A stretch of DNA of 64,000 nucleotides. Source: G963678445 sp963678445. Its GTDB lineage: Bacteria > Hydrogenedentota > Hydrogenedentia > Hydrogenedentales > G963678445. The number at the start of each line of letters is the position of its first letter. Position 1 is the stretch's first letter. Below the pieces are notes generated by a model. The model saw nothing but the letters and a program-made list of their open reading frames with translations, was not told where the DNA came from and did no database searches. Made by a program: the position numbers and the translations under genes. Shown here one piece after another: positions 49,264 to 57,078 of this stretch. The DNA is taken from positions 2,976,001 through 3,040,000 of the forward strand of contig OY782877.1 in assembly GCA_963678445.1 (NCBI GenBank), read 5' to 3'.

Positions 49264-51921
49264 ATGACACGACAAGAAGTCCTACGGCGATCAACTGAAC
49301 TTTTGGCGCGTTTTGCATACGAGGTGAAAGTCAGTAATGCCATGGGATTATTCGACATAAACACCATCGCGGAGGACTTTCTTGTCCCTATTTTCGCGAC
49401 GATTTTCGGCTGCCCTGATCTGCGTAATCAAAATCGTATTAAGATGAATTTTCCGGCTGTTGATCTGGGCTCGGAAATAAGTCGGATATCTATTCAAGTT
49501 ACTTCCGACCCCTCAAGTAGCAAAGTTAGCGATACACTTGAGAAATTCAAGTCTAACGAACTGGATGAAAAGTTTGACCGCCTTCTTGTTTATATCATTA
49601 CTGATAAGCAGAAGTCGTACAACTCCAAGAAATTACTCGAAACGACGAACGGCCTGTCAATTGACTTTAAACCTTCTAAGGACATCCTAGACTATAAAGA
49701 TTTGTCTAAGATGATTAAGGAGCTAGAAAACGCACACATCGGAAGAATCAATAAGCATCTCGAAGGAGAATTCTCGAAAAGAGATTCACATCTACAATTT
49801 CGAAGCAATCTAGACGCGTTTCTCCGTGTCAGTAAGGGTAAAATAGAAGATGAAAAAAGAACAAAGAAGTATATTTCTTCAGTCTTTGTCGAGACATCAG
49901 ATACTAAAGAGATTATGCGATATTTTGCGAATCCCATGTTTTTCTATAGAAAGATCGATGACGATTTACGGCGATTCAACCTAATCCGTTTTAACGAGCT
50001 TCTAAGCATATCCAAAATCGAACCCCTTGCACATAATTTTACCAAACTCGCGTCTTTGGAAGCACCAACAAGCTTATCTGAGCTTCATTTACGTTTGGAG
50101 CAACAAAGCCTTGCGCTCAACACAATTGGCGCTCATATAGCTCCGTTCTCTTGGTATCGTGAGGACGTTGAACGGTTTGAACCTGACGAAAACGCTGCTG
50201 CCTACTGGAATGTATTTCGTTACAGCATCGAATCCCACGGGGACAAAGTATTCAGAGCGATCAAGAAGATCTCTAAGAAGATCCAAAGTGCCCAAGCTAA
50301 AATATTTTTAGTCACAGGAATGGCGGGCCAAGGCAAGACTAATTTCGTCTGTGATTTGGTCGAAAATCAATTCAGGGTATTTGAGATTCCAACGATTTTT
50401 ATCCCTGCTCGGTCACTAAACGATTACCCAAGTCCTAATCGAATTCTTTCGTACATAAAAAACAACCGGTTTGCTCCAAATATCTCTGATTCTCACGAAC
50501 TATTTACATTGTTAAACAATGTTGCCGAAGAGTGTCAGAAGCCATTTGTAATAGCCATCGATGGAATAAACGAAGTTGGCGATCTTGATGGATTTGTCTC
50601 TGAACTTCGCATATTTCTAGAAGCGCTGTGTCAGTACGATTTCATAAAGATTGTCATCACATGCCGCAGCGAATTCTTTGACCACAAATTTGCGACGGTG
50701 TTTGAGCCTCAATTCTGCGACTATCTGTTTCGTGTAGAGGACCTTCGCAGTGAGATGTCGGATGCCAACAAGTCTCGACTACTGAAAGCTTACCAGCAGC
50801 ATTTTGAAATTGAGATGAGTCTGTCGGAAAGTGCGACAGAGTTCCTGGAGAACGATTTAATTCTGCTGCGAATTTTCGCTGAAATTCATGAAGGTACGAA
50901 TATTGGATTTATATCGGATCTTTATAAAGGCGATATATTCGAGAAATATCTGAAAAAGAAGATCGGCGAATTTCCGACTCGAACAGAACAGAGGGAGGCG
51001 TTACAATCCCTATACAAAGTATGCTCTCGAATGCTGGATAAAGAGAATTTTACGCAACTATCCGTTGAGGGGTTTGATGACTCTGAGCAACGAATCATTG
51101 AGCGCTTGATAGGCGAGGATATAATTCTTCGGAGGGAAGTCCCGAGTCAAGAGCTTTCGAACATTGGAATAGAAAACATCTCATTCACATATGATGAGTT
51201 GAGAGACTTTCTGCTTGCCCACTACACTGTCCACCGGTTGGTAGGTTTGAATCCATCACAAGTAGAGGAAATTTTTAAAAAGATTTCCGAGTGGCCTATC
51301 TATGAAGGTTTTTTCCGTTACGCCTATATTTTGGCGCGCAAGAAAAGTTGTACCAAAGTCTTAGCCCTCTGTGAGAATTTCGACAACTTTTTTGAACATT
51401 ACCTAAATAATCTGTCGTTCTTATCTTCCGACATACAGACACCGGAAGACGTGGAGCGTATAAAGTCTGTTCTGGAGAATAGCGATGTAAGTGGAGCTCT
51501 CAGAGAAGTTGCTTGGTTCCTGTGGGAAAGAGGAGAGCGAGCGGAGTATCTGAACATTCGAATTCTGCTCGATCATGTTAGCAGTTTAGATGACGAAGAA
51601 TCTAAAAGGTTCATTCATACGATGTTCTCTAAACGTAATGACTATGAAGAACGTTGGCAAAAGCGGGTCAGTCGCCTGTTAAGTCAATTGGAAAACTTCA
51701 GTGAGGAGAAATTACGTGATATATGTATCCCGAAATTGGTACTTTTACTTCATTTTGTGCCGCATGCGCATTGGAATGTCAGAGAGAAAACACTGAACAC
51801 CTTTGCAAAATATTTGTCGATGAAGAACATTCATGACGCTGTTAATATTGCCAAAAATACTGCATCGGCCGAGGTTCAGAGAGTTGTGAATGAAATAATA
51901 TATGACGGAGCGAGATTATGA
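49264..51921 (+). CDS. SMEK-domain STAND/NACHT-like ATPase
   Basis: An 885-residue protein. Residues 1-150 match the SMEK domain that I know from the N-termini of bacterial P-loop ATPases: VSNAMGLFDINTIAEDFLVP, FPAVDLG-x7-SIQVTSD, and DRLLVYIITDKQKSY. After a 200-residue linker comes a P-loop: Walker A GMAGQGKTN (352-360), Walker B FVIAIDGINEVGD (428-440), and KIVITCRSEFFD as sensor segment. These are typical of NACHT/STAND switches. The C-terminal 300 residues are helical repeats. The likely job is ligand-triggered signalling, plausibly phage defence. The next gene overlaps by 4 bases (ATGA), so the four genes form an operon. Base composition is more A+T-rich than the surroundings. Confidence 0.8.
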   Translation: MTRQEVLRRSTELLARFAYEVKVSNAMGLFDINTIAEDFLVPIFATIFGCPDLRNQNRIKMNFPAVDLGSEISRISIQVTSDPSSSKVSDTLEKFKSNELDEKFDRLLVYIITDKQKSYNSKKLLETTNGLSIDFKPSKDILDYKDLSKMIKELENAHIGRINKHLEGEFSKRDSHLQFRSNLDAFLRVSKGKIEDEKRTKKYISSVFVETSDTKEIMRYFANPMFFYRKIDDDLRRFNLIRFNELLSISKIEPLAHNFTKLASLEAPTSLSELHLRLEQQSLALNTIGAHIAPFSWYREDVERFEPDENAAAYWNVFRYSIESHGDKVFRAIKKISKKIQSAQAKIFLVTGMAGQGKTNFVCDLVENQFRVFEIPTIFIPARSLNDYPSPNRILSYIKNNRFAPNISDSHELFTLLNNVAEECQKPFVIAIDGINEVGDLDGFVSELRIFLEALCQYDFIKIVITCRSEFFDHKFATVFEPQFCDYLFRVEDLRSEMSDANKSRLLKAYQQHFEIEMSLSESATEFLENDLILLRIFAEIHEGTNIGFISDLYKGDIFEKYLKKKIGEFPTRTEQREALQSLYKVCSRMLDKENFTQLSVEGFDDSEQRIIERLIGEDIILRREVPSQELSNIGIENISFTYDELRDFLLAHYTVHRLVGLNPSQVEEIFKKISEWPIYEGFFRYAYILARKKSCTKVLALCENFDNFFEHYLNNLSFLSSDIQTPEDVERIKSVLENSDVSGALREVAWFLWERGERAEYLNIRILLDHVSSLDDEESKRFIHTMFSKRNDYEERWQKRVSRLLSQLENFSEEKLRDICIPKLVLLLHFVPHAHWNVREKTLNTFAKYLSMKNIHDAVNIAKNTASAEVQRVVNEIIYDGARL

Positions 51922-52298
51922 GCGACTATCACAGTCTAGTCATCAAGACTTCGTGGGAGCCTGATCGGAATGAGTTTCTCACAGCACTGGGGATAATTCC
52001 TGGAGCTCTCGGCGAGAAGTTCTTCGGTGAGGTCTACGACGCGCTGTTTGTCACATCCGTTGAGGCCAAGAGTGAGTTCAAGAAATATTACTCTGTTGAA
52101 TATGCTGACTTCGCAACGTATTTAGAAATTAGATACGGCGAATACTTGGACGACAAGGAAGAGGACGTTGAGCGAGTATACATAGTGGTGGATTGCCTAC
52201 CGCAAGTGCTTGATGTGGCTTATGAAGATAGTAAGTTGGATACTGTACTGAAATGTATTAGTAAACTTAGTGAGGCGCAGGATGAAAATAAAATTTGA
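51918..52298 (+). CDS. Unrecognised 126-residue acidic protein
   Basis: It starts at the ATGA overlap with the SMEK-ATPase gene and ends inside the start region of the next gene. The protein is acidic (EDVERVYIVVDCLPQVLDV; KYYSVEYADFATYLEIRYGEY in parts), soluble, with no signal peptide and no motif I recognise. Tight overlaps on both sides argue that it belongs functionally with the ATPase and the radical SAM enzyme, possibly as a specificity or immunity factor. That is conjecture. Confidence 0.65.
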   Translation: MSDYHSLVIKTSWEPDRNEFLTALGIIPGALGEKFFGEVYDALFVTSVEAKSEFKKYYSVEYADFATYLEIRYGEYLDDKEEDVERVYIVVDCLPQVLDVAYEDSKLDTVLKCISKLSEAQDENKI

Positions 52299-52683
52299 CT
52301 TCGTTTCAAACAGTTCATCGACATCATTTGTGTATATCTCAGACGATGAATTGAGCGAAGAGGCTTTTCTCGAAGCTGCCGGTGTGAACGGAGATGGGCC
52401 TGTTGGGGACTTGTTTCGTCAGATGCATTCTGAGATTAGCTCATCAATTCGGAATTACGGGAGGCCGGTCACAACAAAGGAAGCTGCAGACGACCTTGCT
52501 GGGACACATGAATTTACACCAGAAGTTATCGAAAGGATGAAAAAAGCTATTGAAGAAGGAAAAGACGTTGTTACATCAACTCTGAACAGTGATGGAACCC
52601 TTGCAGAGTCGCTCTTATGTGTGGCTATGTTTGAGATTGAGTCAGACGAATTTTACATCAACGCATACAATAATATTTGGTAG
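52282..52683 (+). CDS. Protein with N-terminal FVSNSSSTSF motif (candidate modified peptide/protein)
   Basis: The start is the ATG at 52282 with GAGG six bases upstream; it overlaps the previous gene by 17 bases. The 133-residue product opens MKIKFDFVSNSSSTSFVYIS (residues 1-20). I remember many unrelated-length bacterial proteins that begin with K-x-DFVTNSSSSSF; their function is unknown to me. The rest is acidic and mostly helical and not recognised. The adjacent radical SAM/SPASM gene begins 5 bases after its stop. Because SPASM enzymes often modify peptides, the Ser/Thr/Asn-rich motif could be a recognition or modification site. This is inference. Confidence 0.65.
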   Translation: MKIKFDFVSNSSSTSFVYISDDELSEEAFLEAAGVNGDGPVGDLFRQMHSEISSSIRNYGRPVTTKEAADDLAGTHEFTPEVIERMKKAIEEGKDVVTSTLNSDGTLAESLLCVAMFEIESDEFYINAYNNIW

Positions 52684-52687
52684 ACAT

Positions 52688-53722
52688 ATGCTAAGAGCTA
52701 ATCGATATTCCAACTTGGGATATACTTCCTTCTTTAACCCTGAAACCGGATTTTTTGCTCGAGTTCCCGATAAGGGGAAGAAAGAACCGTTCTGGTCACC
52801 GCACGGACCAGAACTAATGGATATATCGATTACGAATTGGTGTGACAAAGGCTGCTCATTTTGCTATAAATCTTCGACGGTGTACGGTGTACATATGGAG
52901 CTGGATGATTACAAAAACGTGATCGACCAAGCTGCAGATATGGGAACATTTCAAGTAGCACTTGGTGGTGGTAACCCAAACCAACATCCCAACTTTATTG
53001 AAATCCTTGAGTACACAGCCTCTAAAGGGATTGTCCCAAACTACACTACAAATGGTCGTGGTCTAAGTGATGAGATTATAAATGCAACGCAAAAGTGTTG
53101 TGGTGCTGTCGCTGTTTCCGCATATCCACCGTACGATGAAACGTCTAGAGCAATTCAAAAACTTATTCACCACGACATCAAGACTAACGTTCATTTTGTA
53201 TTGGACGCCGTCAGTATTGATACTGCAATCGACTGGCTCTATGAGCCCCCGGAATTTCTCCGTGGAATTAATGCTATTGTCTTCCTTAACTACAAGCCTT
53301 TAGGTCGAGTAGTGTTGGGGAAGAAGCTCCTACGAAATAGTACGAGACAGCAAGAGTTCTTCGAATTGGCTACTTCAGCTCAGAGAAAGTTAAAAGTCGG
53401 TTTTGACGCATGTTGCGTGAGTGGGGTACTTGCGCGCACGAATATAAATTCTTCCATGGTCGACGCCTGTGATGCTGCGAGGTTTTCGATGTACGTGTCA
53501 GAAGATCTAAAGGTATATCCGTGTTCATTTCAGGGTGGATTGGCGAAAGGTAATCAATTGGATGACGACACAACACTTTTGGATATTTGGACGAAGTCTC
53601 AGAACATGAAATCTTTTCGAAGCTACTTCAGTTCGAAACGGTGTGGGGGATGTAGCCACCGTTCAACCTGCATGAACGGTTGCCCGCTATTTGAAGAGCT
53701 TGTTGTTTGTGGAGTTAGATAA
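52688..53722 (+). CDS. Radical SAM/SPASM-domain protein
   Basis: The 344-residue product starts at the ATG at 52688. The 45-residue N-terminal extension (RYSNLGYTSFFNPETGFFAR) is unusual. The radical SAM cluster is C52-x3-C56-x2-C59 (NWCDKGCSFCYKS), followed by VALGGGNPNQHPNF, the SAM-binding GGxP-like segment. The C-terminus carries a SPASM-like cysteine set: C319, C322, C328, C332, C341 (RCGGCSHRSTCMNGCPLF), plus one in VYPCSFQGG. SPASM proteins bind extra iron-sulfur clusters and commonly mature ribosomal peptides or enzymes. Operonic overlap with the NSSS-motif gene suggests that product as substrate. It could also be a tRNA- or nucleotide-modifying enzyme. Confidence 0.8.
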   Translation: MLRANRYSNLGYTSFFNPETGFFARVPDKGKKEPFWSPHGPELMDISITNWCDKGCSFCYKSSTVYGVHMELDDYKNVIDQAADMGTFQVALGGGNPNQHPNFIEILEYTASKGIVPNYTTNGRGLSDEIINATQKCCGAVAVSAYPPYDETSRAIQKLIHHDIKTNVHFVLDAVSIDTAIDWLYEPPEFLRGINAIVFLNYKPLGRVVLGKKLLRNSTRQQEFFELATSAQRKLKVGFDACCVSGVLARTNINSSMVDACDAARFSMYVSEDLKVYPCSFQGGLAKGNQLDDDTTLLDIWTKSQNMKSFRSYFSSKRCGGCSHRSTCMNGCPLFEELVVCGVR

Positions 53723-54284
53723 AACTTATTCCTAGTTTGAATCTAATTCAGGAGAGAATTTGCGGGGGCTCGAGCGAGAGATGTATCCGTAGAGCGCGAA
53801 TCCCTTCACGGAAGCGGTGCAAACGTCCTCTCCGGCCCAAATCCACTGAGATCGCTGCCACCTTTTGGAATACTGAAAACAAGGATTTGAGCGTCGGGCG
53901 GTTTTGTTGGTTTTGGGGATGGTATCGCCAGATATTTTGCCCTCAGGGTATGTTGGTATGGCTTTAGGTGGGAAGTATGCGGTTTTTTGCAGTGGATTAT
54001 CGGCGAGGGTATTGCGTTGCGCGGTACTCTGGTCAGGGGGGCACAAAAGTGCATGCTGGGCAGGGAATCGCGTCTTGATGTGCAAGAGGAGGGCTCAGTT
54101 AGCAAGTTTTTTTCTTGCCATCTGGAGGGATTTCTTCAGGAGGAAGAGGGCTTTGTCTTCTCACAACACGGTACGGGGAGGAATGCTACTTTCTGCGTTG
54201 GTAGTACTGAATGTAATTTAAAACATACCCAGTAGTACAAGGCCGACATGTAAAAGGGCTGAAAAGCATCACCCCAAAGGTATG
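53723..54284. other. Spacer between the island and tRNA-fMet
   Basis: About 560 bases with no gene I can support. Open frames exist on both strands (for example 53904-54221 plus and 53732-54085 minus) but lack ribosome binding sites and recognisable domains. The composition returns to that of the flanking chromosome from about 53750 on. It may be the right junction of the island. Confidence 0.4.
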
Positions 54285-54319
54285 CAAAAAAGGACTCACG
54301 CTGTTTTGCGTAAGTCCTT
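54285..54319 (-). terminator. Terminator after tRNA-fMet
   Basis: AAGGACTTACGC and GCGTGAGTCCTT (54319-54308 and 54301-54290) form a stem with one mismatch, followed on the minus strand by TTTTTGC. It ends the tRNA transcript 12 bases past its 3' end. Confidence 0.85.
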
Positions 54320-54330
54320 TATTTCCAAGA

Positions 54331-54407
<77 letters not shown>

Positions 54408-54627
54408 TCATTTCGCTGTCGATGAATGTATAGTATCAAAAAAAGGGGGGAGATGGCAAGTAAATCAGGGCTTTTTTTATTTTCTTTTAGTTTGTTTCCA
54501 GAAAGGGGGATTTTCGGGTAAAAAATATAGGAAATTCTTGTTTTTCGGGTATAACATGATTGGGCGTGGTGCGGTTGGTGAGGTTGGGTCGGTCTGTTGG
54601 GCAGGGGCTGGGGGGGGATGGTGTGTT

Positions 54628-55368
54628 TTATTGGGTTTGAATGGTTTTGGGTCTGGTTTTTGGGGTGGAGGGGAGGTCGTGGGGGATGGGAAGGGTGATT
54701 TCATGGATTTTCTTGAGGGGAAGGAGGGCGTAATGGCGGGCGTTGTGGGTGCGGCAGTAGTAGAATGCGTGGTTGAGGAGGGCAATGTAGAGTAGGCTGC
54801 CGACGAGGTGAGGGTTGAATTTGAGTAGGGCTTTGACGGCGCGGCGGTTGTAGCAGTCTACAATGAGATAGAATTTCTGGTAGCCTTGGGGGAGCAGGTG
54901 TTGTTGGACTTGGCGGAGGAGGTGCCCGTAGTATCCCTGGTGTCGGTGTTGGGGCAGTAGGAAGGCGTCGAATAGGTAGGCGCTTTGGGGCGGAAAGAGC
55001 ATGCGGCATCGGTGTCGGTCTTCGAGGGTGTTGCTATGTTCGCGTACCCAAATGTAGCCGATACATTGGTTGTTTAGAAAGAGTCCCAGGCATCGGTCGC
55101 CTTTTTTTATGCGTTTTTCGGCGTTGGGTTGTGGGGAAAATCCGGGCTGGTGGGAGATTTGCCGGAAGCTGGCTAGCTCGAGCCATTGTGTGTGTGTTTG
55201 TTCTGTTGCAGTGTGGCCTTCATTGAGAGGGGGCAGCTCGAAGCAGTGAAATCTGTTGAAGTCCAATAACCAGGAGGGGATTGGACTCCGTTCGAGGAGG
55301 CGGTTACACACTCGTCCTATGCGTGTGGCGGGTTTTGCTTTTGCATGTCTGTGTAGATTTCCGTTCAT
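54628..55368 (-). CDS. GNAT-family N-acetyltransferase
   Basis: A 246-residue cytoplasmic protein. The acetyl-CoA motif A is visible as LFDAFLLPQHRHQGYYGHLL (about residues 131-150, with the QxxGxxG-type loop QHRHQGYYG), preceded by GYIWVRE (strand 4 region) and followed by FYLIVDCYNRRAVKALLKF (motif B). The substrate is unknown. The C-terminal tail is Pro/Thr/Lys-rich. There is no clear ribosome binding site before the ATG at 55368, so the start is uncertain. Isolated gene. Confidence 0.75.
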   Translation of the reverse strand: MNGNLHRHAKAKPATRIGRVCNRLLERSPIPSWLLDFNRFHCFELPPLNEGHTATEQTHTQWLELASFRQISHQPGFSPQPNAEKRIKKGDRCLGLFLNNQCIGYIWVREHSNTLEDRHRCRMLFPPQSAYLFDAFLLPQHRHQGYYGHLLRQVQQHLLPQGYQKFYLIVDCYNRRAVKALLKFNPHLVGSLLYIALLNHAFYYCRTHNARHYALLPLKKIHEITLPIPHDLPSTPKTRPKTIQTQ

Positions 55369-55538
55369 GTGTAAGCAAACACAGTCGCTGAACGGAATAT
55401 TTCAGCCCGATTTCACAAAAAATGCTCCGCCGCCTTAGCCGAAAACGGTTCGGGGAGCGAAACCCAATGGCCGACGTCAGTTATGGTTTTACCGGTGCTG
55501 CCTGAACCCTTTTGGGGTTTTGGAAAGTTTGAAAAGGA

Positions 55539-56954
55539 TTATGGGTGCAGCAAGTGTACTTTTTCTGGGGGAAGGGTCAGTTTCAGGGTCCCTTTTTGCA
55601 CTTTGGCGGAATCATCGCTATAGGCGTCTTTATATACGGTTCCCTCGTAGGCCTCGAGTCCTTGCAGGGTGTAGGTGAGTGGTTCCTGGCTTTCGTTTAC
55701 CACTATCCACCATACGTTGTCTTGTAGTTGTTTGGGCAGAACGGCAATTGTTTTTTCCAGCGAGCCGTAGCTTTCTTCGATGTGCCAGGTGTAGTTGATA
55801 TCGGCGTCGGGGGCGGCCAGTACAGGTTGGTATTGGGCAAGTTCACGGGAGAATGCGAGGAGTTCGTCGAAAAGGGGACTGTCCTTTTCTATGGCCATGG
55901 TGCCCCAGTAGAGCAGGCCGCGCGCGCCATGGACGATGGCGTCGAAGGCCATAAAGCGGGTTTCGGAAAGGGAGGGACGACGCAAAATCTCGCGTATTTC
56001 TTCACTGCGGTCGGGTTGGATATCGCCCCAGCCGAAAGCTTGCAAGACCATCCAGACGGGTTTGCCGGGTACGGATGCCTGCATGCGTTGGGTGTAGGCT
56101 CCGACGGAACTCAGCATTTGGTCTTGCAGGTCGCTATGTCTGACAAAGCGACAGGGGGGGACGGGGTAAATGTCGCAACCGACGATATCTGCGGCACGGC
56201 CAAAATAGGTTAGCTGTTCAAGTTGATTGCGCGGAGCGTGGTTCATCCACACGGGATGGGCCTGATCCAGTTTTTGTAGATAGCGGTAGCCTTGCAGCAT
56301 GCCTGCGCCCATTTTTTTGACACGCAATGCGGCATCGGCAAGGCCTTCTCCGACACGTGGCGAGCGTGTGCCGAGTTTTTCCCATAAGGCGTCTGCCCGG
56401 GCCTCTGCTTCGGCGTATTTTCCTGCATTGCGCAACTGTCGGACCGCTTGCTGTTCCAGGGGAAGTAGCTTTTGTAAGGTCTCATCCCCCTTTTCTTTTG
56501 CCAACGCCTTCAGCGCTTCCCACTCTCCTGAACTGCGCCATTGCATAGCGCGATGCCAGCAGTTCCATAATGCTTCGTCGGGCACTTCCCACACCAATAA
56601 GGCGGGGTGGGCGGCGTAATCGTCGGCGAGTTTTGTTAGTTGTTCTTTTCGATTTTCGATGTCATGACTCAGATTGATGGCCATGCCTGTATTAATCCAG
56701 GCCCATAGGTCGTGCTGATGTAAACGATCGAGGGCGGCGCTATCCGGTTTCGATTGCACCAGATTAAAACCCGAGTTGGCAACACGCTGCAATACGGCGT
56801 CCTCTTCCGGGTTTTCGTACAATCCGATAATAAACGTGCGTTTGCCACCCACCATTGCCATGCCATCCGATGCGAAAAAGCACGATGCCGCCATGGCGGT
56901 AGCACTTGAAAGACAGAGTACGGTTATTCCGAGAAAAAAGAAGTGTTTACGCAT
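55539..56954 (-). CDS. Secreted TIM-barrel glycoside hydrolase-like protein
   Basis: A 471-residue protein with signal peptide (MRKHFFFLGITVLCLSSATAMA). The mature part shows a barrel-like start (TFIIGLYENPEEDAVLQRVANSGFNLVQ), LLVWEVPDEALWNC with an acid residue after strand 4, ADIVGCDIYPVP, VWMVLQAFGWGD and FMAFDAIVHGARGLLYWGTMA (in two parts). This layout is common in clan-A glycosidases (GH42/GH5-like). A beta-sandwich tail closes it. A helical insertion at about 150-210 is unusual. Exact family and substrate unknown. Preceded by ATG at 56954 with a weak ribosome binding site. Confidence 0.65.
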   Translation of the reverse strand: MRKHFFFLGITVLCLSSATAMAASCFFASDGMAMVGGKRTFIIGLYENPEEDAVLQRVANSGFNLVQSKPDSAALDRLHQHDLWAWINTGMAINLSHDIENRKEQLTKLADDYAAHPALLVWEVPDEALWNCWHRAMQWRSSGEWEALKALAKEKGDETLQKLLPLEQQAVRQLRNAGKYAEAEARADALWEKLGTRSPRVGEGLADAALRVKKMGAGMLQGYRYLQKLDQAHPVWMNHAPRNQLEQLTYFGRAADIVGCDIYPVPPCRFVRHSDLQDQMLSSVGAYTQRMQASVPGKPVWMVLQAFGWGDIQPDRSEEIREILRRPSLSETRFMAFDAIVHGARGLLYWGTMAIEKDSPLFDELLAFSRELAQYQPVLAAPDADINYTWHIEESYGSLEKTIAVLPKQLQDNVWWIVVNESQEPLTYTLQGLEAYEGTVYKDAYSDDSAKVQKGTLKLTLPPEKVHLLHP

Positions 56955-57078
56955 GCTTACAGTCTCCCCAATCGCCCACGATTCAATACCCGCATGAAGC
57001 GGATGTAAATACGATACCTTTTTCCCATTGTATGGAATATGAAGGGAGAGTCAAGTATTTTTTTCTGAACTGTCTATT

